Position numbers and translations under genes: made by a program. From Linnemannia elongata (Eukaryota > Mortierellomycota > Mortierellomycetes > Mortierellales > Mortierellaceae), in NCBI GenBank assembly GCA_036320915.1, contig JAXBDG010000011.1, positions 766,501-830,500 on the forward strand: DNA of 64,000 nucleotides. Direction: 5' to 3'. A model generated the notes under the pieces. The model searched no databases and was not told where the DNA came from. It saw nothing but the letters and a program-made list of their open reading frames with translations. This document shows positions 26,001-41,918 of this stretch, one piece after another (within the stretch, counting starts at the first letter, position 1; every line of letters begins with the position of its first letter).

Positions 26001-27168
26001 TAACGCCCCAAGAACGATCAATCAGGCTCCTTTCTCTCCCGAGGCTCTGAATGAATCTGATAGGGAGGGTTCGGACGATGGGGTCAGCTTGGTCAAATCT
26101 CCTAGTGCTGGTCGAGGCCAGTTTGGAAGGAATCAGGGTGTCGGTCTGAGAGATGGGCTGTTCACCCCAAACCGCTTTGCACGGGATGCTTCCATGTTTT
26201 CGCCCTGCAAGGACATCACAAGTGGACTCTACAAAGGTGCTCTTAAACGGAAACTCGACAATGTGCTGGCAGAAGAGAGAGCGGCGAGCCAATCCCAGTC
26301 TTGCGCTGGCACTGCCGCTGAAACACCCGACGCCTCAAGGTACACCGGCCTGCTTGTATCCCGGAAATCCCTTTCAACCATTGGGGTGCATTCCCAGCAG
26401 CCGTCAAATTCTTCTCGTACTGCTTCTACGCCACTGCGTTCGGAATCCTGGGTCATTCACTCTCCCTCGCGTTCTTCGACTCGAACCTCTTCACCAATGT
26501 CTCCCCATGAGCCCTTGGAGTTGCTCTTCCAGACATCACCACTATTAGCATCTCAACCCCAACAGGCAGTGGTGGATCGCTCTCACCAGCGGCAGGCTCA
26601 ATTGGCCAGCGGATATTTCCATCCTTCACTGAGCTCACAGCTGGAATACGAGTCTCCGTCACCAACTCACCGGGAACTCCGTCGCCACGGTCAGTCCTCC
26701 GGCTCACAACAAACACCGCCGCCTCTGCCGTCTCAGCAGCGATTGCAACAGGGAGGCATTCCGATCGTTCCTTTTCAGGATTACCTCATGAGAGACGAGT
26801 CGGAAACGCGCGCCAAATCAGGACACCCTGGACCTATTGTATCGAGTCGGAGGGAGCTAGAAGCTCCGCCGGCATCACAGTCTTCTCCCATCGCGTTCTC
26901 GTCACCTGAAGGGTTGCGTTCACCCGTCAACTTTATGGGCCAGGGCTATGGTTTCTCGTCTCCCTCGCAGTCGCCCAGCCGACGAGCACAGCGGAAATTC
27001 TTTCCAGTGATGACCCACGCTGAGCAGGAGGAGGAGCGAGTCTACCAGCACTATCACGGCAACCAGCTTCCTGAGCCTGCAGGAGGACAGAAGAAGATGC
27101 GGAGCAGTTCCAGCCTCGCGGAGGCGTATGAGGAGTATGGGGAGGGCGCCATGGTCTTTATTGAGTAG
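23002..27168 (+). CDS. DBF4: DBF4, regulatory subunit of the Cdc7 kinase
   Basis: Three exons (23002-23640, 23729-24943, 25039-27168) join in phase to give 1,327 residues, considerably longer than yeast Dbf4 (about 700). All three family motifs are present. Motif N/BRCT lies around residues 190-290 (LPRCRFYFDSVDPSMIKKI, SNEVTHIITTRPVP, ILVKALSLGIKIW). Motif M lies near 340-395 (KYVLVDDTTGYYRTIMAYDF, then SPFCLIEP). The motif C zinc finger lies near 600-640 (RYCENCRGFFENFEKHIETP, HRKYAHDASKF) with its CCHH ligands split by the second intron. Dbf4 binds and activates Cdc7 to phosphorylate MCM at origins in the nucleus. The long Ser/Thr/Pro-rich C-terminus (about residues 650-1327) has many SP/TP sites and is probably regulatory. 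It carries no domain I recognise. Confidence 0.92.
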
Positions 27169-29137
27169 CCGCAGATGAGAGTGATTGTGTCGGCTCTCCT
27201 TTCTTCTACTTTCTTTACTCCTTCATTGGCTACCCTTTGTTCCGATATTTAATCAGATCTAGATGCCAGCATGTACATTATTCAAAATAAACATATCAGC
27301 AGCAACAATATCGCTGGTATCGTAGTAGGAGGTTGGGTTTCGTGCTTTCTGCTGTTTTGTATTCTCAACCCTGTCGTGTGGTTAATGCTTCATCTGAAGC
27401 GAGTCAATCACATCAACTCACACTCACTTTTTTTTAGTTTATGTGATGCTAAAAAAACAAAGGAAAAGTAAACGAAAGGAAGAAAGCTAGTCAGAAGACC
27501 AACTTCATGCCCAATGTACAGCTTAAGAACAGGAGCCTTGTGAGATTACAATGCAAAGAAAAGAATCGCCCTACATCGCTTTTGTTCCTGTGGCCATCAA
27601 AGTCTGAAGTGTTATAATCCCTGTTCGTCTGTTCGCGCATCGCCACTCTTTCATTAAACTTTGCCTTTTCAAAATGCGCTTCGACTCTCATCAGTAGCTA
27701 GTTATACACATCTTTGTTTTCTCATTAAGAAATACGCGTTGTTTGTCGCACAAAAACGAACGTTTTCTGTTCTTATCAACTCGTACCTACTTTTGCATCC
27801 AACCACGCCCGTTATTTTCAGTCGTACATACTCAGGGCCCTATCAACTCAGTCATTTTGGTTTTCTAGCAGACTAGCAGAACTTTATATGTTACAATTTT
27901 CTAGAAGCTTTATGGTACGTACGCGCACAACCAGCAATGGAAAACAAGGTAAACTATGCAATGCAAGCAAGGAAATAATGAAAATGTACAGTAATGAAAC
28001 AGTGGCACGAAGAATGAATGAAGATGATACAACTGAAAGAGCGAGAAATCCTCTGTGCCGTCGGGTGAATGTGGATGCCGTTGATGTGTAGCGGTCGTGG
28101 TAAGTGTAGTGAGAGAGATGGGTTGGATGATGTGTGGTACATTAGGTGATTAAAAAAAATTACAAATAGTTGACAAGGCGTTCAAGATGGTTACCCCCAG
28201 TCAATCTATTCGAAAGTTCCGGTGCTGAGAAAATCCCCCAGTGTTACCTCTGCTCGCTTCTTCTCGATCTTGATGGTGAGCTTCTTAATGACTGCCAGCT
28301 TCTGCTGTGTTGCAAACATAATCTTTCGCAGAGTAGAATCAGTCTCATGTTGACGACGACGGAAAAAGAGGGCTCCGATCCTGAGACATTTCTTCTTTGT
28401 CCTCATTTCCCTCGTGGATCTTGCTGTGGTTCTGTTTGTGCGGTGAGGTGGGCGGAGGACGTGTTGGCAGGGTCTACACCCTCGGGAAGTGCCTGTTGTC
28501 CATCTCGTCGCATCATTTTACTCTTGGTCTCTTTGTCGCACTAATCATGCATATCAGTTTTAAATTCCTGCGCAACCATCTATTTCAACGTCAACACAGT
28601 CCCCGCTTGTCATCCCTTTTCTTCTATTATCAATCAGCACCTGAAACATGTGATGCAAACGCTGTGCCAACAAAGCGAAAGGACCATTAGGCGCTGGTGA
28701 CAGCATGTCTTGTTATCAAGCATGCATCATGTTGTAATGCTGATTCCGCCTTCTTCTTGTCGACTTTGACGGTAATTAACTATTTCTCCATCATTCTATC
28801 CCCTTCTTCTCCGACGCGACCCTCTGTGAAACATCTTCGCCCTTGTTCTTTGATCAAAAAGACTTTGGGACTGCTCGAGAGTGAGAAGCCACTCCCACAC
28901 GTGACTTTTGTTGTTGTTTTTCAGCTCTCTTTTTTTTTTTTTTTTTTTGTTGCCACCTCGAAGCTCGGCCGTTTGACCTGGCTGCTGTATCAAAGTCGGT
29001 CGTTATTGTTGTCCCTTTTATTTTTTTTTTGCTTTCTACCTCCACCTCCTCCTCCTCTACCCTCCATCTCCATCACTCCTCACCCTTTCTTCTTTTCTCC
29101 CTCTCTCCCACCCTCCTCCACTTTCAACTTATTCGCC
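27169..29137. other. Intergenic region between DBF4 and PES1
   Basis: About 2 kb. The first few hundred bases are AT-rich 3' flank of DBF4. The last 400 bases are a T/C-rich leader for PES1, with poly(T) runs near 28929 and 29020. Between them, around 28150-28700 on the minus strand, is a patch with a more coding-like composition that is listed separately. Confidence 0.5.
28155..28520 (-). other. Possible small gene or decayed gene remnant, unresolved
   Basis: On the minus strand, an ATG at about 28518 opens a 37-codon frame (MMRRDGQQALPEGVDP...) with coding-like composition. A second frame nearby encodes a helical, Lys-rich stretch (STLRKIMFATQQKLAVIKKL, then TIKIEKKRAE) ending at 28206. 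A possible donor after RAE (GTAACA) and an AG near 28188 suggest splicing, but I could not build one phase-consistent model. It may be a short coiled-coil protein, a remnant of a gene, or chance. No family is recognised. Confidence 0.2.
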
Positions 29138-31599
29138 ATGGGAAAGCTTCACAAGAAAGGAAAGGCCGGAGCAGCCATCAACTACATCACTCGTAACCAG
29201 GCTCTGAAGAAGCTCCAGGTCACTCTTGCCGACTTCCGGTATGGACAACAGCTCACTTGCAAGGACTCTATTTTTCTCTCAACACATACCACCTGCACAT
29301 CTTCAGTATACAAGTCGACTCGACACTCGTCTTTGACGTTATTTGGAACTCGGACTCGAAGCTACTTCTCTGTCAAACTTATCAGTGGATTGGATACTAC
29401 TATTCCGTTGGTCATACTTGAAGCGGTGGATCAGGTGGACTGCAAGGGGATCTGGATACAACATGAACAAGACATGGTCAGGAGTATATTATACTACTTC
29501 AGCCTTCTCTGAACGAACGACTGCGAAACTAACGCTAATTTCCATTATCCAAATAGTCGCTTGTGTATTCTCAAGGGTATCTACCCCCGCGAGCCCAAGA
29601 ACAAGAAGAAGGCCAACAAGGGCTCGACAGCACCCTCGACATTCTACTATGCCAAGGACATCCAGTACTTGATGCACGAGCCCATCCTGGGCAAGTTCCG
29701 CGAATACAAGACGTTCGCCAAGAAGATGGCCAAGGTGATGTCCAAGGGACAGTACAGCACGGCTAAGACCCTGGCCGAGAACAAGCCCATTTACACATTG
29801 GACCACATCATCAAGGAACGCTACCCCACCTTTACAGATGCCCTCCGTGATCTCGACGATGCCCTCTGCATGATCTTCTTGTTCGCCACCATGCCCAAGA
29901 CCGAGAAGATCAAGTCCGAAACCATTGAGAACTGCCAGCGTCTCGCTGCTGAGTTCCAGCACTATATCCTCCACACCCGCAGCTTGAGAAAAACCTTCTT
30001 GTCGATCAAGGGAATCTACTACCAGGCCGAGATCAAGGGACAGACCGTCACCTGGCTCGTCCCATACCAGTTCTCTCAGGACGTAAGTTAACTTCGGTTT
30101 TGTCGCGGTGTAGTTTGCGTGGTCAGCTTTGGTACCTGAAACTAACTGACGTTCTCAATCCTTTGCTCTCCAACTGTTAGGTCCCTACGGATGTTGATTT
30201 CCGTGTGATGTTGACTTTCTTGGAGTTCCACCAGACATTGTGCGGATTCGTCAACTACAGACTGTACTCGGATGTCAACCTGGTCTACCCACCTACGTTG
30301 GATCTCAAGTTGGACGAGGGCGGTGCCGGCATGAACGCTCTTATCATCGAGTCGACCCAGTCTTCGGCCAACATTGCCAAGACTGTCAACCAGCCCATCA
30401 CCAGCACTGTTGCCGCTTCATTATCCAAGGAGGAGAAGCAGCGTCTTCAGGAATCAGAAAAGAGACTTAAGGCTCTTTCCAGCAAGATTGCTCACATTCA
30501 GGAGACCGAGGATAACACCACAACCGCTGAGGTCGACCAGGATGCTGACAGTGCCATGGACGAGTTCCCCGCCCCCCTGCCCAACTTGGACGGCACTGCT
30601 GCTGGCACGGTGACGTTCACGGATATCCAGAAGGCTTCTCAACACTTGACACATTTCCAGTCCCTGTTCAGCAACTGTGTCATTTTCCTCTCGCGTGAGG
30701 TCCCCCGTTACTCGCTCGAGTTTGTCCTCCGTGCTTTGGGAGCCCAGGTTGGTTGGGATGCTGTCCTTGGTGAGGGTTCGCCCTTTGATGAGAACGATGA
30801 CCGGATCACTCACCAGATCAGCGATCGCCCCACTCAGGGACATCGCTTCTTGAGCCGTCAATATGTCCAGCCCCAGTGGGCCTATGACTGCATTAATGCC
30901 GGCAAGATCTTGGTTGGTGATACTTACTTTGTCGGCAAGACCCTCCCTCCTCACTTGTCGCCCTTCGTCGAGGCCAAGGAGGGTGATTACGTTCCTGATG
31001 TTAACCAGTTCGAGGGCCAGACCGAGGACTTGGCTATCGAGAGCGGTGATGAGGACGAGGAGGATGAGGATGAGGAGGATGAGGATGAGGACGAGGAGGA
31101 TGCTGACGAGGACGAGGATGAGGATGCCGAGGTAAGTTTTACTTCATTATCTACACTTTTGCTATTTGTAACTCTCATTTTGCATCCATTTCATTGCGCT
31201 TGAGACTAACGTCTTATTCATTACCTTATTCTCTTATAGCACAAGGATCTCCACCAGATTGAGTTGGAGGCTGAGGCCAAGGGTGTTGCATTCACAGAAT
31301 TCGAAGCCAAGGAGAACAAGAAGAAGACCAAGGCCACCAAGGCTGCTAAGGCTGCTGAGCCTGCCACATCCGCACCTGCAACAAGATCTGCCGGCAAGAA
31401 GCGTACAGCTGCCGAGGCTGAGGCCGAGGAGGCCAAGGAGTTGGCCAAGATCATGATGACCAACAAGCAGCAGAAGCTCTATACTAAGATCCAGTACGGC
31501 AAGGACAAGAAGGCTGCCGAGGTCGAGAAGCTCACCAAGAAGAAGGAGCAGTTGGCCAAGTCCGCCAAGGCCTCTGCCAACAAGAAGGCCAAGAAGTAA
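29138..31599 (+). CDS. NOP7: Pescadillo homologue, PeBoW-complex ribosome biogenesis factor
   Basis: Four exons (29138-29238, 29557-30082, 30181-31131, 31240-31599) join in phase to give 645 residues, normal for PES1/Nop7 (about 590-610). The N-terminal pescadillo domain has the hallmark [18 protein letters not shown] and the long conserved block around [25 protein letters not shown] domain lies at about residues 370-465 ([34 protein letters not shown]). A strongly acidic Glu/Asp run (about 493-526) and a Lys/Ala-rich basic tail follow. Nop7 joins Erb1 and Ytm1 in the nucleolus to process 27S pre-rRNA and mature the 60S subunit. The first intron (318 nt) sits just after the start, as is common in strongly expressed ribosome-biogenesis genes. 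Confidence 0.96.
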
Positions 31600-31885
31600 A
31601 CTATCACTTGATCGACTCCCTTCATTCCCCCATCCTCTTTACTATTTTTATTCATCCGCCTCACTTTTTCTACTCCCTGCATTTTTCATATTACAACGAT
31701 ACATTAAATACAAGCATTTCGCCAAAACATCCAAATCATGGCCATTGAAGGGTTACTATTACAAAAAAATGCCTTTATGAAATTATGAATGGTAACTTGG
31801 GGTGCTGTGTTTGTTAAAAACTACAAAAAAGAAAAAAAGAAAAGGCTTGCAGACAAACAAGAAAGAATGTTTCTACAAAAGCATT

Positions 31886-36762
<4,877 letters not shown>

Positions 36763-38339
36763 GGTGTATAGTGTGTTATGATGATTTGAATACGGAAGGA
36801 GGAGGAGAGGAGGAAGGAAAGAGAGAGAGAGCGCGAAGGTATGTATGTGAGAGGGTAATGAAGAAGTTAAAAGGTACAAGGGGAGTATGTAGAAGAAGAG
36901 GAAGAAGAAGCAGAAGTCGAGGAGTAAAGTAAAGAAGTACAAAAAGTAAAAAAAGTGAGAAATTTGTCTAAAAGTAGGTCCGTTCGTTTGTTCGTGGGGA
37001 AGATCCGTGGGATAAAATATGGCACACTAATTTGATATGCAGGTGAGGTGAGGTGAGGGTGTGTGTTGTTTGATTGTTTGTGAAGGCGCGCGGTGGTTAC
37101 TAAAGAAAGAAAGAAAAAAGAGTGGGGAGTTGGTGCACAGGAGATGAAGAGACAAAAAATGAAAGAGGTTGAATGAGAAGACCAAGGAGAAGTGTGAATG
37201 AGAAGAGAAGGAGGGATGAGTAAGGAGGGAGGGAGGAAGAGAGAATGAAGGATGATGAGTGATGACAAAAGAGGCTGTGTGTGTGTGTGAGGAAGAGGAA
37301 GAAGAAGAAGAAGAGGAAGAGGAAGAAGAAGAAAAAGAAAAGGAAGGAAGGAAGGAAGGAAGGGAAGACAAGAAGACAAGTTGCTGCTTCCAAAGAAGTG
37401 GTTTCCCCGCAAGAAATAGCAATGTGAGTTATTTGAGGCTGCGAGAAAGAAACAGATCCAGATCCAGGCCAAGAGTCAGTCAGTCATTCATTCGGTTCAG
37501 TCAGCTAGAAAAAGAGGCGAGCGGTGCCTCAATTCTACAGTACTCTGTACACGCAGAAAAATAAAGAAAACGCGGGGGAGACACCCATTGGTACCCTCTC
37601 TTTTCTCCTCACTCACTCACTCACTCACTCACTCATTGTGACTTCATGTACTGTACTATGGTTGACCAAAAGGAGACAAGGAACCTCATCAAAGACCATA
37701 TGATGATCATCATCATGGTTCTCGCTGCCTCTTTTCTTTTCTCTTTCTTTTTTTCTTTCTTTCTTTCTTTCTTTCTTGCTCCTATAGACCAGCGTCATAC
37801 CCATCAGCACCATCATCAACATCATAGCATTGACATCGTCTGTCTGTCTGTTCGTCCCCCTTTTTACGCAAATCTTGAAGATATCTCCCCCCTCCCTTTG
37901 AAATTACGTATCGACGAGAGAAGGGGGCCAACGGTTCTAAAAGAATAGCCAAACAACAACATCAGCAACAATGCAAACAGCCAAACCGTTGTCCTTCCTA
38001 TTCGTTCATTTAATCCGATGGTCGACTAGCGTCAATGCAACACTAAGGAGAGTCAACAAAAGAGGGGACTCAGAGGCATTAGCAAACGAGTAAGTATGTA
38101 AGTATTGTACACGATACGTAAAGTGTAAAGCAGAATAAAAAAAAACAATCTTCGAGATCGTCTTCAAAGTCTCGAATGAAATAAATTTGCCACCGAATCT
38201 TCGACTGCGAGCTTCCAGCTCGCATCTCCCCCTCCTTGCCCTGTCCACAGCACTTTGCATCTGTCTGCTTTCTGATCCACTCTTCTTCCTTCTGCGTAAA
38301 AACATCCCATCAAACAACCAACCAATCACAATACCAACC
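36763..38339. promoter_or_regulatory. Divergent intergenic region, PFKFB and PPP4R2, rich in simple repeats
   Basis: About 1.6 kb between two start codons facing away from each other. The PFKFB side is purine-rich on the + strand (GAAGAA-type stretches at about 37288-37365). A CTCA tetranucleotide repeat lies at about 37606-37634 and a CTTT repeat at about 37741-37776. It should contain both promoters; no gene was found. Confidence 0.5.
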
Positions 38340-40127
38340 ATGGCAGAACTTCACTCACCCGCACCGCCATCACTCTCACTCTCACCACCACCACCACCAC
38401 CACAAGAGGAACAAGCACCATCGATCGCTGACAGACTGGACATCATCCGCCAGATCGCACTCACCAACCAACTCACGTACCGTCATTTTCTCAATGTCGC
38501 ACTTAAAGTCTTCGTTCGTACCTGACAACTCATGAACTACTGATTCTAATCCACAACCCGGTGCCTTGCTTTCCTTCTCTTCTCCTTTTCTACACCTATC
38601 TCTCCTTGTCACTCATAGTGTTTCATGGGAAGACCTGCGCAAGGCACTCAAGGACGAATTGGAGCTGGTACTCGAGTCAAACCAGCTCACCTACACCGCC
38701 TCAAGAGTCACCAATCCACTCACTACCACCCTGACCGCCATCCCCAGCACTACAGCAACAACTGCAGAGGATGCATCATCAATAGCCGATGCTGCTACTC
38801 CTGGCCAAGAACAGGTTACAGGAGGGGAGGCAGTATCGACTGATACCAAAACCAAGGCTGGCGAGGATGACCAGCCACATGTGCCAGAAAATGACCAGGA
38901 AAAGCAGCAGCAGCAGGACACACATTCACAAGAAGCCGCTACTGCTACTACTACTACTACTACTACTGCGGATGCTTCTGACAAGAAGCCTGAGGAGAGC
39001 GTCGGTCAAGTCGAAGGAGGACAAGCAACATCTACAGAGGCTATTGTCTCCAAGGACGATACCCGTGAAGGGGCCGAAGCGAAGGATAAGGAGAACCAGG
39101 AAGAGCCTAATGGACAAGCATCTGTTCAGAAGCAAGACGATGACGATAAAAAGAACAAGGAGAAGACGCCAGAGCAGCAGCAGGAGCAAGGACAGCCTGT
39201 TAGCGAAGATGCTGCCAATGTTGTCCCCATCTCGATCAACACGCTCTTACTCGAGACACCTCAGGGATACCATGACCGCATCAAGGGACTATTGGATGCC
39301 TTCTCGAGCGCGCCATTCACTATCCAGCGTGTCTGCGAACTTGTTTCCAGCCCCACCGAGCATCATACCAACCTCATTAAATACCTCCGCGCCGTCGAAA
39401 AGGTTTGTCTCTTTGCTTCTGTGTATCCTTCTGAGGGGGTGTATGAGATAACTTCGATGTTATTTAATCTTTACCATGCTATCCTCGGTGACCAACTAAC
39501 TCAACCTGTCTTGTCTACTTTTAGGTGTTGATGATTACATCGTCGATCAACGAGTTCTCGAACCCTGCATACAATGGACCGAGCGCACTTGACGAGAAGG
39601 ACAATGAAACCCATCAGCACGGTGGCGACAGGAACGTCAATGGAGACTATTCTCAGTCCAAGAATCTGGACTTTTCACTTATCTCCACCAAGAGACCCTC
39701 CTCCTCGGACGGATCAGACGACGACGAAGAGGACGAAGAGTTTAAAGCAGGAGTATCTGCCCATGATAACAACAACATCAACGACAAGGGGGCCTATGAT
39801 GCTGTGTTGGCAGAGGTGGACGCATTTGAGGCTCAGTTTGGTACTGGAAAGGAGAAGCTCGGCGATGAGGAGGCAGTAGAGGAGGGGGAGGAGGAGGAGG
39901 AGGAGGAGGAGGAGGAGGAGGACCTGTCGGCATTGGACGCAGAAGGCAATGCAGCAGAAGCGACAACAACGACAGCAACAGCAGGAGATGTCACCGAGGA
40001 GATGGATGTGGATGATGACCAGATTGCATTAGGAACAACAGGAACAACATCGACTATGGAGGGTGTTGAGAGTGAGAGTTCCTCAGAGACGGCTGTTGAG
40101 GGTGGGATGGAGGTTGATCAGGCGTAG
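38340..40127 (+). CDS. PPP4R2-like regulatory subunit of protein phosphatase 4
   Basis: Three exons (38340-38476, 38619-39402, 39525-40127) join in phase to give 507 residues, close to animal PPP4R2 (about 417-450) plus extra low-complexity. The diagnostic core is split: TVSWEDLRKALKDELELVLE near residue 46, and YHDRIKGLLDAFSSAPFTIQ followed by RVCELVSSPTEHHTN and KYLRAVEKVLMITSSI near 255-315. The intervening 200 residues are a Thr/Glu/Gln-rich insert, and the C-terminus is strongly acidic with an uninterrupted Glu run, as in human PPP4R2. In yeast the counterpart is Psy4, which with Psy2 and Pph3 dephosphorylates gamma-H2A and Rad53 during recovery from DNA damage. Confidence 0.9.
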
Positions 40128-40593
40128 AAAGTGTCTTTGACAAGCAAAAAATAATAAGCATAATCCTTTTTTCTATCCAACCTGAACATACGTGTACAAC
40201 GCATGCATGAAAGAAATCGAATGGCTTTTTTTGGTGGTGTGAGTGCAATGCGTGCACGGTGTATGTATGCCTGGAGAGTAACAAGCAACATGTGTGATGC
40301 CAAGTGCTTCTCCACATGAACTCAGACGACAGACAAGCGAGAGACAAGGCAGGAACAAACAAATCAAATTCAACATAAAAAATCAATCCATCTCACACCC
40401 CCACCCTACCCACACACCACACGATCACCTCGCCTTCTTAACTCTCTTCTTGGCTCTCAACACTCTCCCTCCGTTTCTTTATTCCTTTTCTGTGTCCTCT
40501 TTTTTTTTTTTCTTCTTTTTTCACTTCTTCGTCTCTTCACTCTCTCCACACTCTTCCTCCCACCTTCCCGCTTGTACATACCTCCTCTCCGAC
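40128..40593. other. Intergenic region between PPP4R2 and the small membrane protein gene
   Basis: 466 bases. The first part is the PPP4R2 3' flank; the T/C-rich stretch at about 40430-40590 is probably the leader of the next gene. No other gene was seen. Confidence 0.55.
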
Positions 40594-41739
40594 ATGGCCC
40601 CCACAGTCCTCGCCACAGCAGCAGCAGTTGCAGCCACCCACCCCAACGCCGTCTACTCTGGCTCACTCCTCTCTCTCATCATCCTCATTCTCGACCTCAT
40701 CGCCATCGTCCAGCTCCTCAACTCTGAACGCTCCGTCATGAACAAACTCCTCTGGTGTCTCCTCATCTTCCTCTGCCCCATCGTCGGAATCGTCCTCTAC
40801 TAGTAAGTATTTTTTTCTTTATTTTTTTTATTATTTTTTTGAACAGCGTTGTAGCTGCAAGGTTGTCCTCTAGGCACCTGGTTTGTTTTTAAATACGGGC
40901 GGTATTTCTTTTGATATCTGGATACAAGGAACTGTCAAGGACAAGAAGTGGGCTGCAGTCTGAGGGACTCAAACAACAGCCACAGCAACAGGATTAGCAC
41001 GCTACGTGAACTTCTCTCCCTCCTTTACTTCACTGTCGTCTTCTTCTTATCCCGTTGGCTCTTTCTGTCGCTTTCACCTATGACCTTCATCCATCCATCC
41101 ATCCTTCCTTCCCTCCATCTCTTTTTTCTTCTCTCACTCCTTTCGGCAGAAAAGGAATTTTATGAAGCCCGACCGTTAAACTTCGCTCGTTTTTTTCACT
41201 CGGGTGGAGGGACATGATGATTGAGCGAGAGCGGGCTTGGGTTGGTCTTCGTCTGGAGACGGTGGTGTCCCTCATCGTTTATGTTTTCCTAAAGCAAACA
41301 AACAAACTTTTTGTTCCTGAAACTTACTTGCGTTGTAGTCAGCAAGATAAAGAGCGTCCTCCATGGGAAAAAAAAGGCGAGATCTCTTCTACCTTGGTTG
41401 ATTGTTGTTGTCTGATGCCTAGCTCAAAGGGGGGATCGATCACGAGCTTTGCTGAAGAAAGTTTTTTTTTTTTTTTTTCTTACCCCCAAGGAGCTCAGAG
41501 AGGTCGTGTGTCCTAGGAATCCAACCATCATCATCGCCGCTTTCCATTTTTTTTTCTTTGTGTGACCGAAAGGTGGATTTTACCCCCAATCTTTCCCCCT
41601 CCCCTGTTTACTCTCCTGTCTTGATCGACGTGCAAAGTGCGACCCTTTAACCAACATAACTTTTCTCTTTATCATTTATCATCACAGCTTGTTCGCACAC
41701 AAGGAAAACCGTCGTCTGCGCTATGTCAGCATTCCTTGA
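40594..41739 (+). CDS. Small two-helix membrane protein, PLDc_N-type
   Basis: Two exons (40594-40802 and 41688-41739) give 86 residues. The codon split TA|C at the junction restores a family-like YYLF segment. The sequence has two hydrophobic helices (SLLSLIILILDLIAIVQLL and KLLWCLLIFLCPIVGIVLYY) separated by a short polar loop with SER, then a basic tail (AHKENRRLRYV). The second helix with CPIVGIVLYYLF matches the phospholipase D nuclease N-terminal (PLDc_N) family, found in small membrane proteins and at the N-terminus of cardiolipin synthases. Function is unknown. The intron is 885 nt, longer than the whole coding sequence. The second exon is tiny and was chosen by phase and motif, so the 3' end is less certain than the 5' end. 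Confidence 0.7.
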
Positions 41740-41918
41740 AGGTTTTGACATGGAATATCACATTGCATTAGCCGATAGCTTCTTTCTGCACATCTGTATA
41801 AATTCAGGAACAAAATCACCAAAAAACAACAATAACCAGCCAATAAAACAATCATAAACAATACGAACGTTCATGAACGCTGAGAGAGAGAGAGGGGGAA
41901 AAAAAAAAGAGTCGTCAT

